41,189 nt of DNA. Origin: Thalassotalea sp. 1_MG-2023 (GTDB lineage: Bacteria; Pseudomonadota; Gammaproteobacteria; Enterobacterales; Alteromonadaceae). Position numbers and translations under genes: made by a program. This document shows, in pieces, positions 20,230 through 27,943 of the stretch. The notes below the pieces were generated by a model, which saw nothing but the letters and a program-made list of their open reading frames with translations, ran no database searches and was not told the DNA's origin. Positions within the stretch are counted from its first letter, which is position 1; the number at the start of each line of letters is the position of its first letter. The DNA lies in the NCBI RefSeq assembly GCF_030546745.1, contig NZ_JAUOPD010000028.1:1-41189 (forward strand), given 5' to 3'.

Positions 20230-22695
20230 TCACATCTCATTGGTCATTAATTGGTAGCGATTAAGCGCTTCTTGCGTTACATCGATAAGTTGTATTACAC
20301 CTACGACACTCCAAATATCTTGTTCGATTTGTTTTCCGCGGTGTATTGCATACGCACTGATATAACTAAGTTCCGGGTTTAAATATTTCATATCTGGATC
20401 ATCAGTACGAGATAGCTTCATTTGAATGCAATAAAACTCTCCGCGTTTTAATGCGTTTTTAATAAACATTTTTTTAAACATATCTGACTGCAAATCAGAA
20501 CCAAGCTTTGTATTCACGGCTTGTTCAACAATATCATTTTCTGGATTGATAGATATGTATAAGGTTTCTTCAATCGGTAAATCTTCCGGTTGCATCTTCT
20601 TTAACGATTCATTAAAGAAGTTTGTCGCTTTCAAATGGCTTAACACTGGATATAAATTAAAATGATGCACCCTATCGCTAATCCGTTTACATTGACGTAA
20701 TAAAGGGCTTTCATCATCATTAGTTGCAATGGTTTCGTATTTATAACGGCTACCGCTAGTTTGCACCACAACTGAAATAGTTTGTAAGCTACGACTGTAG
20801 ATATTACGTAATGCTTTTGCCAATCCTGGGCTAAACATCGCGTATTCGTCAGGAGTGAGCTTATCACGGTTTTTTTCAATTAACGCTTTAAAAAAGGAAC
20901 GGCCAATATGTTTATGCTTTTCAACATAAACACGTAAATGTAAAACAGTTTTATCTTTACTAACGCGCATGACCTCATAAGGTAGTTCATTTAAATCAAA
21001 TGACGAGGTTATTTTTTGCAACTGCATGAAAGAAACGTTAATGATATTACCGCGAGTTAATACACAAGGTTTTTCTAATTCAACCTTCAAGCCAGAGGTT
21101 GAAAAGTCTTCAGAGATACCCAGCCATTGAACACCCTCTGCTGAGACAACAAGAGGCGTTTTATACTTAAACCTAGGCTCTTGTCGTTGGTTATTAAAGT
21201 TAATACCAACATCATCAATCGCCAAAGGTTCAGCCAACCTTTTATGACCAAAGTTTTTCAGTTTATTTGTATTAATATCATCAAAATTCAACCCTTTATA
21301 AAAGTCTATAACTTCTGGAGAGTCGATACGCTGAGCAATCACAAGCATCGATAAATTTGATATCGATAATAAGACATCTTCAGTAATAGGTTGATTCAAG
21401 TGTTGGTCACGCTTAGCAAGGCTATTCGCTAACGTTAATGAAGATTCAGCGTGTGACTCATCTAACGGTAACGCATAAAGTTGATGAACAGCAAAGCTTG
21501 CTTTATTGGCTGCAAACCCAAAAAAATTTGCTCTAAAAACATCATCATCTTCAAGCTGAATAGAATCTGCAGTGTAAAAATAGGCTTTACCGTTGCTGTC
21601 ATGCACAAAACTATAAACCAGCAATGGTGAATGCTTTGTCGCGTGCTTTTTAATGCGTGATAAACGCTCAGGTGTAACAAGAAAGTTTAATGTGCTGTGG
21701 CGAGATTCATCCTGCCAATATTGAAATGTGCCTTGATTATTATGACAAGTCAGTACGTACCTTGGTAAAACGCCTTCATCGGTATCTTCAATAAAAATAG
21801 GCAATTCATTCGATTTAGGTAACACAAATTGTTCAATACATCTGGAATGTAATGCAGAAATTGTGTTATCTAAATTGATCTTATATCGGCGTTTATTTCC
21901 TTGAATAAAGCCGGCAAGAAATTGCCGAAAACCATCTCGCTTTACGTCGCTATCGGGTACTCGCTCAAGCCCTACTAATTGTACGTTATCAACTAATTGA
22001 ATATTTTTAACTTGATAACGATAATGACTGTCTTTACCAAATTGAAAATCATTCTCCAGCCCTGTAAAGCGTACTGTGAGTACATGACGCATGGTAATTT
22101 TATGTTTACCGCTATAACGAAATTTACAACCATGAACGCTTATATCTGAACTGGAAACTTCAATTTCTTTACCGTCAGGAAGCTCAACGATTAATGGGAT
22201 AGCGAAATTCATTCGCTCTTCTTTACGATTAAAGTAAGGGCCAAATCGCAATAACTCTGCAGGATATTGTGTTTTTTCAAACACTTTAGCTTTAGGAGCA
22301 GGGCTAGGAGGTACGGTACCAGTAATTTGCTCTTTTTCCCGCTGATACATCACCCTGAAATTGTTTTCAGTGTTCATCACCGCTTCATAAACAGCTAGGG
22401 TATAACCACCGTACAATTCGAGTGTATCTTCAAAGGCTCTAATTGCAATGTCATCAAGATAATGCGTTCTATTTTCATGTACATATGGGCGGCACTCACC
22501 ATCAACATGTCCACGTAAGTCAATTAAACGGGTACACGGTGTTGCAAGGCGCTTAACTTCCATTTTGACTAAAAAGCGATCAGACTTTGGTAACTTTACT
22601 GTTGCTTCGTTAAAACGAGATTCAAAATCCTCAGCCGTGACAGTCCCGGAGAAATCATCGATAATAGTTTGATATTTTGAAAAATCTTTAGTCAT
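20230..22695 (-). CDS. Large protein with two PilZ domains
   Basis: PilZ domains bind cyclic-di-GMP. This 821-residue protein carries two complete PilZ signatures: R-K-E-E-R (157-161) with D-I-S-V-H-G (184-189), and R-Q-E-P-R (504-508) with D-F-S-T-S-G (530-535). The remaining parts (about 1-140, 270-480 and 600-821) have no motif I recognise and no membrane segment, so it is probably cytoplasmic. A similar large PilZ gene beside radA is, as far as I know, common in Alteromonadales. It is transcribed away from radA. With the EAL protein at 8735-11908 it suggests active c-di-GMP signalling. The output is unknown. Confidence 0.82.
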   Translation of the reverse strand: MTKDFSKYQTIIDDFSGTVTAEDFESRFNEATVKLPKSDRFLVKMEVKRLATPCTRLIDLRGHVDGECRPYVHENRTHYLDDIAIRAFEDTLELYGGYTLAVYEAVMNTENNFRVMYQREKEQITGTVPPSPAPKAKVFEKTQYPAELLRFGPYFNRKEERMNFAIPLIVELPDGKEIEVSSSDISVHGCKFRYSGKHKITMRHVLTVRFTGLENDFQFGKDSHYRYQVKNIQLVDNVQLVGLERVPDSDVKRDGFRQFLAGFIQGNKRRYKINLDNTISALHSRCIEQFVLPKSNELPIFIEDTDEGVLPRYVLTCHNNQGTFQYWQDESRHSTLNFLVTPERLSRIKKHATKHSPLLVYSFVHDSNGKAYFYTADSIQLEDDDVFRANFFGFAANKASFAVHQLYALPLDESHAESSLTLANSLAKRDQHLNQPITEDVLLSISNLSMLVIAQRIDSPEVIDFYKGLNFDDINTNKLKNFGHKRLAEPLAIDDVGINFNNQRQEPRFKYKTPLVVSAEGVQWLGISEDFSTSGLKVELEKPCVLTRGNIINVSFMQLQKITSSFDLNELPYEVMRVSKDKTVLHLRVYVEKHKHIGRSFFKALIEKNRDKLTPDEYAMFSPGLAKALRNIYSRSLQTISVVVQTSGSRYKYETIATNDDESPLLRQCKRISDRVHHFNLYPVLSHLKATNFFNESLKKMQPEDLPIEETLYISINPENDIVEQAVNTKLGSDLQSDMFKKMFIKNALKRGEFYCIQMKLSRTDDPDMKYLNPELSYISAYAIHRGKQIEQDIWSVVGVIQLIDVTQEALNRYQLMTNEM

Positions 22696-22841
22696 TTGCT
22701 CTTCAAAGTTAGTACAATTACGTTAAGGCTATACCTATAGTCGAAATCATTATAATGTGAATCAATTAAATGTCATACACTAAGTTGACTTTTAACACAC
22801 TTAATCTAATTTTTTAAAGCAATAAGCGTACCTTTTATACA

Positions 22842-23480
22842 ATGGCAAAAAATAAATCTTCATACGTCTGCACAGAATGTGGCGCTGATTACTCTCGCTG
22901 GCTTGGACAATGTAAAGAATGTAAATCATGGAATACCATTTCAGAATTTAGACAACCAAAGGTTTCAAATAAACAGCAACGCTATGTCGGTTATGCTGGT
23001 CAAACTGAAGCACAAGTTCAAACGCTTGATACCATTGATTTAGCAGAATTACCGAGGTTTTCCGCGGGTTTTGCTGAGTTTGACCGTGTATTAGGTGGCG
23101 GTATTGTACCTGGTAGCGCTATTCTCATTGGCGGTGAACCTGGTGCAGGTAAATCAACACTATTGCTGCAAACCATGTGTGCCCTTTCAGAACATATGTC
23201 TGCTTTATATGTTACCGGTGAAGAATCATTACAACAGGTCGCAATGCGCGCTAAAAGGCTTGGTTTAACTGCAAAAAAGTTAAAATTGCTATCAGAAACA
23301 AGTGTAGAAAACATTTGTCATATTGCTGAAAAAGAACAACCCAAAACCATGGTTATCGATTCTATTCAAGTGATGCATATGGCTGATATTCAATCAGCAC
23401 CTGGTAGTGTATCGCAAGTGCGGGAAGCGGCAGCTTTTCTCACACGTTTTGCTAAACAAAACCATGTTGCCATGATTTAA
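22842..23480 (+). pseudogene. radA: radA 5' fragment, truncated after residue 212
   Basis: RadA (Sms) is a RecA-like helicase that drives branch migration in recombination. Full-length proteins are about 455-460 residues. The first 212 are intact here: the zinc finger (C10, C13, C24, C27), the Walker A motif G-E-P-G-A-G-K-S-T (98-106) and the Walker B strand V-I-D-S-I-Q (171-176). The frame ends at ...N-H-V-A-M-I followed by TAA, inside the strand that normally continues into V-G-H-V-T-K-E. The K-N-R-F-G motif and the Lon-like C-terminal domain are missing, and no in-frame continuation exists in the next 800 bp. The fragment should not be a functional RadA. The break marks the left end of the accessory region, which points to insertion into radA. 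Confidence 0.9.
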
Positions 23481-23648
23481 TATGAAAAATAAAATAGATT
23501 ACTTTACCAAAACGTAGATAGAATAAGGCTTTGATAATTCAAAAGTAACCCACAAAATATTGTGACAAAACAACCTAAAAGATTACTTTCAAAAACTCCT
23601 CCATTAATGAATGGCGACACTAATTACCTCTCACAACAATAACCGGGG

Positions 23649-23819
23649 TTACTTTTTCAACCGACGATATAAAGTTATTTCTCCAATCCCTAACTTCTTC
23701 TTTTTAGTCTTTCAAGATGCCAACAACACCCTTGCCGATTCAACAATATCATCTTCTATTGTTTTGCGCCCCTGATATTTACCTTCCGCTTTGGCTTGTG
23801 TATAAGTTAAATAAAGTTC
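23649..23819 (-). pseudogene. Remnant of a serine recombinase (resolvase/invertase) C-terminus
   Basis: Read on the minus strand from about 23816, the translation runs Y-T-Q-A-K-A-E-G-K-Y-Q-G-R-K, then a helical stretch ending V-L-L-A-S, an in-frame TGA, and K-T-K-K-K-K-L-G-I-G-E-I-T-L-Y-R-R-L-K-K before a TAA (23649-23651). The A-K-A-E-G-K-Y-x-G-R-K linker followed by a helix-turn-helix with L-G-I-G-x-x-T-L-Y-R is the end of resolvase/invertase-type serine recombinases. The catalytic N-terminal domain is absent upstream, where the frame closes at a stop. The fragment is therefore dead, but it shows that a recombinase gene once lay at this boundary. Confidence 0.65.
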
Positions 23820-24126
23820 AAATCAAAAATCCCATACAAGACTACTTGCATAACCTGGGAGGTCCAATCCTCTCCTCTAGCTCTGATATTAACTGTGAGA
23901 CACTATCCATACCTTTCAGAAACTTTTTACGTATCGGACTTGGCTATCTGTTTGATAAACTGTGCTGGGCTCATGAATATTTCCTCGTTAACTGAATCTA
24001 CATTAATAGATTTTATAAGGATAACAATCAATCTGTAAGCAAAGCCTATGTCTTTGTAATGCAAAAACTAATGCTTATAAAGATATACTTTATTGATTTG
24101 CACCAAAAAGTTGTTTGGAGGTTAAT

Positions 24127-24168
24127 ATGTGTGTAATATCTGCTTATGCACAAAAAGTTACAATATAA
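24127..24168 (+). other. Possible 13-codon reading frame with strong ribosome-binding site
   Basis: A GGAGG sequence lies 5 nt before ATG, followed by 13 codons (M-C-V-I-S-A-Y-A-Q-K-V-T-I) and TAA. The ribosome-binding site is better than that of many real genes in the window. The frame is too short to judge by composition, and chance is possible. Confidence 0.2.
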
Positions 24169-24325
24169 TTTAGAATTAAAAGGAAGCTTTTTAAATAACA
24201 TAGTAAACAGTCGCCCAAAATCAATAAATTACATTGAGAACTCTTAGAGAGTGTCTAATTAATCGGTGTTTGTATTGTAAATTCAAGGCAAAGGGAATTC
24301 GAAAGATGACAAAGGGAGATATAAG

Positions 24326-25057
24326 ATGTTAAATAATTTATCTGAATTGATCGACAAACTAAAACAAGTTAAATCAGTAGAATCTTTTGAGATTATTTTT
24401 CAAGATATTTGCAATATATGTGATTTAGAGTATTACCTTTTTGCCTCAGTAAAAGCTTCTTCTTTAATTGCACCTGACATCTTTGTATTATCGAATTACC
24501 CTAGTGCATGGTACAAAGAATACTTCAGTACTGATTTAAAAAAGTACGACCCTGTTGTACGTTATTGCTTTGAAAACTCATCTCCCGTCATTTGGAGTAC
24601 ATTAGAAAAAAATACAAAGTACTGCTGCCCGCTAGGGCTGAAGTTGATGCAAAACTCCCGGGATGGCGGTCTAATCGATGGGCTTACTGTTCCCATCAAA
24701 GCTCATAGTGGTGAGATATTCATCTTCAGTTTATCTACAGGAAGAGAAGATGAAATACCCAAAAGATTAATGAATGCATTACCTAATGCTTTGTATTTTG
24801 CAAGTACGGCCGTTGAAACATACTTCCGCATGAATTTGGGCGATTCTGAGATGAAACCCCTTACTCCTAAAGAAAAAGAAGCCCTGTTTTGGGCATGTGA
24901 AGGAAAAACAGCCTGGGAAATATCAAAAATAATGGGGATTACCGAACGTACTGTAAACTTTCATATGTCGAGTGTGACGGAAAAGTTATGTGCAGTGAAC
25001 CGTCAGCACGCTGTAGCAAAAGCTACATTTAATGGGCTAGTTAAACCGAACACTTAG
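24326..25057 (+). CDS. LuxR-family quorum-sensing transcription factor
   Basis: This 243-residue protein should bind an acyl-homoserine lactone and then bind DNA. The N-terminal ligand domain (about 15-165) keeps the pocket residues at the spacing of TraR/LuxR: W62, Y66, D75-P76, W90 and a glycine near 119. The C-terminal GerE-type helix-turn-helix (about 177-240) starts L-T-P-K-E-K-E-A-L and contains T-x-R-T-V-N-F-H. AGGGAGAT lies just upstream of the ATG. The presence of luxI 1.4 kb downstream and lux-box-like sites before luxI support a working receptor-synthase pair. Its last 21 nt overlap the convergent RibD-like gene. Confidence 0.93.
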   Translation: MLNNLSELIDKLKQVKSVESFEIIFQDICNICDLEYYLFASVKASSLIAPDIFVLSNYPSAWYKEYFSTDLKKYDPVVRYCFENSSPVIWSTLEKNTKYCCPLGLKLMQNSRDGGLIDGLTVPIKAHSGEIFIFSLSTGREDEIPKRLMNALPNALYFASTAVETYFRMNLGDSEMKPLTPKEKEALFWACEGKTAWEISKIMGITERTVNFHMSSVTEKLCAVNRQHAVAKATFNGLVKPNT

Positions 25058-26008
25058 TGATGGGACGTTACTTTCTGGGTATTCTCTTTCCAAAGTTAAG
25101 CGAATACTACGTCCAACGGTTTCGCAATTTTGAATGGCCCAATTTTCAAATGGCACACTAGGTAAGCCAACAGATTTTTGTTTTATTTCGTTTGCCGAAA
25201 AACTGATTTGATAGACTATTTCGTCACACAAGTCATGACTAATAACTTGCTTTATAAAGTCATTGTCACACAATAGTAAGATGCTCGTCTGATTTTTAAA
25301 TGCTGCAAGTTTTAATTCCTTAATCACATCTTCGATAGTCTCTACTTGTGCGCGATTGAATCGTTTGATCCCCGTTTTGCTTTTCCTAATTAAAGCCAAC
25401 ATATCTTTTTGATCATTTGTAAATAAAATAGTTTTATGTTGATTAGCCAAAAGTTTAATATAGGCGTCACTTCCAAATTCGCCCTTTAAGTCAATTAGTT
25501 TTAGCGGATGATGGCCGAGAGTCCCCGCTGAAATAGCTGTAAGCCAAGGTAGTCCTTTAAGCTGCAATTTAATAGATCCCGTATGAAGTCGCTCAGATAT
25601 CTGATTTACTGGCATGTGGTAAACTTTAATCGTTTCAGTCTGTAGCCATTCTTGCCATTGATTGTCAGCAAGCAATTCCGAATCATAACCAAGGGTTATA
25701 GCTTTACAGCTTGAATTTTCTATAGCGGGAAGCAATTCAGACAAATCCAGCATGCCCGCAACGGGCGTACCAGTCATGACTAGTTCTCTGATTGAAAAAG
25801 CGTGCTCCTCAAGGCGTTCGACGATAGCAGCGGTATTACCGCGTTCACCTATAATAAATCCACCCGAAGAAATATGCTCTCCCTGACCATTTAACAACAC
25901 CCATCCAAATCCAGAACGACTGGATTTATTTACAGCGCACGTCATAGCCAAATTGATCGCTCTTTGTCTAATATCAGCTCTCTCTTCTTGCGCAGTATAT
26001 CTTTTCAT
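25037..26008 (-). CDS. RibD-like protein, probably lacking deaminase activity
   Basis: I read this 323-residue protein as a divergent relative of RibD, the riboflavin-pathway deaminase/reductase. The order of segments fits: an N-terminal helix and a G-x-V-L strand (about 15-45), an A-I-T-L-G-Y-D strand near 103-109, a linker with L-P-W-L-T at 153-157 (RibD has R-P-x-V-T), and a reductase-like half. That half ends with D-E-I-V-Y (262-266) and a V-G-R-S-I-R-L-T-L close like RibD's tail. The zinc-binding H-A-E and P-C-x-x-C motifs of the deaminase are absent, and the substrate-binding S-L-D-G of the reductase is not recognisable. It is therefore probably non-catalytic or repurposed. It sits between luxR and luxI, its start faces the lux-box region, and it overlaps luxR tail to tail. 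Its role is unknown. Confidence 0.6.
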   Translation of the reverse strand: MKRYTAQEERADIRQRAINLAMTCAVNKSSRSGFGWVLLNGQGEHISSGGFIIGERGNTAAIVERLEEHAFSIRELVMTGTPVAGMLDLSELLPAIENSSCKAITLGYDSELLADNQWQEWLQTETIKVYHMPVNQISERLHTGSIKLQLKGLPWLTAISAGTLGHHPLKLIDLKGEFGSDAYIKLLANQHKTILFTNDQKDMLALIRKSKTGIKRFNRAQVETIEDVIKELKLAAFKNQTSILLLCDNDFIKQVISHDLCDEIVYQISFSANEIKQKSVGLPSVPFENWAIQNCETVGRSIRLTLEREYPESNVPSLSVRFN

Positions 26009-26167
26009 GCTTTTCCAAAATAAAATTAATTGTAGCTTTATAGAAAGTAAAACTCTGTATATACCGTTTCTGTTTTAAAACGAATACTTACCTAAAGCCG
26101 ATTGCCGATTGTTAGCAATTCAAGCCCTTCGTATATTGAAATTTTAAAAAGAAATTTGATTAGGAGC

Positions 26168-26187
26168 ACCTGTCAGGAGTGACAGGT
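26168..26187 (+). promoter_or_regulatory. lux box 1 (perfect palindrome)
   Basis: ACCTGTCA, GGAG, TGACAGGT: a perfect 8-bp inverted repeat with a 4-bp spacer, 20 bp in all. It shares ACCTGT...ACAGGT with the Vibrio fischeri lux box as I know it and fits the CTG-N10-CAG pattern. It lies 286 bp before the luxI ATG and 160 bp before the RibD-like start, so it could serve either direction. Confidence 0.85.
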
Positions 26188-26325
26188 TAAATATTACGTT
26201 TCACTAATAAATTAATTTTCTTTTTAACCAATGAATCACAACCACGAAAATTGTCCTCTTAACCAAGCGTCTTTCGTATCATTTTTTCCGATCATTCAAG
26301 TATGATTCTTAACCAAAATTTCGCT

Positions 26326-26345
26326 ACCTGTAAGAACTGACAGCC
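26326..26345 (+). promoter_or_regulatory. lux box 2 (imperfect)
   Basis: ACCTGTAAGAACTGACAGCC keeps the CTG-N10-CAG core of a lux box but is not fully palindromic at the ends. It lies 128 bp before the luxI ATG, with AT-rich -10 candidates (CATATT at 26366, TATATT at 26375) at usable distances. It is probably a weaker site for the same LuxR protein. Confidence 0.6.
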
Positions 26346-26473
26346 TTTAAAAACAAAACACCTAACATATTGAATATATTGGAATAAATAAAATTCTGGC
26401 AGATTTACCAGCTATTTTTGGCGACAAAAACAAATGACATTGAGTACTCCAACTAACAACGAGTGTGAGTACT

Positions 26474-27055
26474 ATGAACAATGTAATTTCCTTTCAAGAA
26501 AACGGTGCAAATGCAAATCCAAATATTCTAGACAACGTATTTAGATTAAGACACGAAACGTTTATCAATCGTTTAGGGTGGGAAATACCTTCTTGTGAGG
26601 GTAGGGAAAGAGATCAATTTGACGACCTTGATCCATACCACATTGTAGTGACCGACAACGATAATGTTAAAGGCTGTTGGAGAGCATTACCAACTACCAG
26701 CGATTACATGCTAAAAGATATTTTCCCTGAATTATTGCAAGGCGAAGCAGCCCCGCAAGAAGAAGATGTCTGGGAAATTAGTAGATTCACAGTTGATAAA
26801 AACAAGCGAAATGAAGATGGAGGCTATTTTTCTACAGCGACTATCGAATTGATAAAATCTTTTCACAACTTTGCTAAAGAAAACAACATTAAGAGCTATG
26901 TTACTGTTACAACTGTTGCTTGCGAGCGCATCTTACGCCAGCTTGGCGTGAATATGCGCCGCATGGGGGATGGTAAATCGTTACAAGTTGGTGTTGAACG
27001 ATCTGTTGCATTATGGATCGAAGTTGATGACAACCTATGCATCACAAAGCACTAA
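26474..27055 (+). CDS. LuxI-family acyl-homoserine-lactone synthase
   Basis: LuxI enzymes join S-adenosylmethionine with an acyl carrier to make the N-acyl-homoserine-lactone signal. All the family's fixed points are visible (numbered from the GTG at 26465): R-x-R-H-E-x-F near 27-33, W39, an acidic D-Q-F-D-D cluster (50-54), G-C-W-R-A-L-P-T-T (70-78) with R73, and W-E-I-S-R-F (103-108). I start at the ATG at 26474; a GTG at 26465 would add three residues but has GAG only 1 nt away. Lux boxes upstream suggest positive feedback through LuxR. The acyl chain cannot be told from sequence. A terminator follows at 27111. Confidence 0.95.
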   Translation: MNNVISFQENGANANPNILDNVFRLRHETFINRLGWEIPSCEGRERDQFDDLDPYHIVVTDNDNVKGCWRALPTTSDYMLKDIFPELLQGEAAPQEEDVWEISRFTVDKNKRNEDGGYFSTATIELIKSFHNFAKENNIKSYVTVTTVACERILRQLGVNMRRMGDGKSLQVGVERSVALWIEVDDNLCITKH

Positions 27056-27110
27056 TTCTTTGTAAGCAAATAAAAGTTAAAGAACGAATATCTCATTTTA
27101 TGAGTACATT

Positions 27111-27146
27111 GCCGGGGCCGACACTGCCCCGGTGCTTTTAGTTTTT
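27111..27146 (+). terminator. Rho-independent terminator of luxI
   Basis: A 7-bp GC-rich stem, CCGGGGC (27112-27118) and GCCCCGG (27126-27132), with a 7-nt loop is followed on the plus strand by a T-rich tail. It lies between luxI and the convergent end of the biosynthetic operon. The T run is on the luxI side only. Confidence 0.85.
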
Positions 27147-27172
27147 ATTTACTAACGCAGACAATTTCCTCA

Positions 27173-27943
27173 TTACGCTGTTAGCGATATAAAATCAGAC
27201 AAAAAGGCTCGGTTTATTTCTTCACAAATAACTTCAGACTGCTCTAACACAAACAAATGGTCACCTGGCACTACTTTCATTTCAAAGTACGATTTAGTAT
27301 TTTGTTGCCAAGCTCGCACCGACTCAATACTCACGCTTTGATCTGCATCACCATAAAATGCAGTTATTGGTGTAGATAACGGTTGAACAAAATTATCCTG
27401 CCAATCAGCACATAGATGCACATCCGCTCTAAAAATAGGGTAAAAAATCTTGCGTAGCTCTTCGTTTGCAAACACGCGATTAGTTTGACTACTTAAACCC
27501 AAAATACTATTCAAATAACCGTCAAAGCCTGACGCCTGCACCTTTTCACGCATAGATTCTGCGGAAAAATATCCTCTCGCAGACAAAAAGAGGTGATTTG
27601 GTGCGGGAAAACCTTTCTGCACCAACTTACACGCAAGTAAATGAGAAATTAGTGCTCCCATGCTATGTCCAAAAAAGGCATATCGTTGATTAGTAAATGG
27701 GGCAATTACCTCTGTTATTTCATCAATCAAATCAGACATGTTCTCACGCAATTCTTCTCTTATACGTCGTTCTCGTCCTGGTAAATAGACAGGACAGATT
27801 TGTACCTCATCACCTAACAAACGCTGCCATTTAGAATAGAATTGACTGCCTCCTCCGGCAAAAGGAAAACAAAAAATCAATACTTTATCAGAACTTGGCC
27901 TTACTGCTAGATCCAACCAAGCAGAGTGTTTATCGATATTCAT
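27173..27943 (-). CDS. Type II thioesterase (GrsT-like)
   Basis: Stand-alone type II thioesterases clear wrong or stalled acyl groups from carrier domains of NRPS and PKS enzymes. The 256-residue alpha/beta hydrolase shows the family start C-F-P-F-A-G-G (25-31), P-G-R-E-R-R (55-60), the nucleophile motif G-H-S-M-G with S94, acid D199/D201 in Y-G-D-A-D, and H229 in P-G-D-H. It is the last gene of the operon. Its ATG overlaps the stop codon of the upstream permease (TAATG), implying translational coupling. Confidence 0.93.
   Translation of the reverse strand: MNIDKHSAWLDLAVRPSSDKVLIFCFPFAGGGSQFYSKWQRLLGDEVQICPVYLPGRERRIREELRENMSDLIDEITEVIAPFTNQRYAFFGHSMGALISHLLACKLVQKGFPAPNHLFLSARGYFSAESMREKVQASGFDGYLNSILGLSSQTNRVFANEELRKIFYPIFRADVHLCADWQDNFVQPLSTPITAFYGDADQSVSIESVRAWQQNTKSYFEMKVVPGDHLFVLEQSEVICEEINRAFLSDFISLTA

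Larger units (their letters stand above)
23481..24325. other. Gene-poor junction between radA and luxR
   Basis: No intact gene is supported in these 845 bp. They hold an 11-bp inverted repeat, AAAAGTAACCC (23541-23551) against GGGTTACTTTT (23646-23656), and the degraded recombinase tail at about 23649-23819. There are two imperfect direct repeats around TGCAC-AAAAAGTT (24098-24112 and 24146-24159), and then two very short reading frames before luxR (24127-24168 and 24306-24332). The mix of remnants and repeats looks like the scar of mobile DNA. Confidence 0.6.
26009..26473. promoter_or_regulatory. Divergent control region between RibD-like gene and luxI
   Basis: This 465-bp non-coding stretch separates two divergent genes. 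It holds two lux-box-like sites (26168-26187 and 26326-26345), a -10-like TAATAA at 26205-26210 placed about 28 nt from the first box centre, and three copies of TTAACCAA (26224-26231, 26259-26266, 26309-26316). The spacing of box 1 and TAATAA fits a LuxR-activated promoter with the box near -40, which would give luxI a leader of about 250 nt. Box 2 could drive a shorter transcript. Confidence 0.6.

Noticed and set aside
23717-23995. Open frame of 92 codons on the plus strand between radA and luxR
   Set aside because: It has no family resemblance and no good ribosome-binding site, and it overlaps the recombinase remnant in antisense. It looks like a chance frame.
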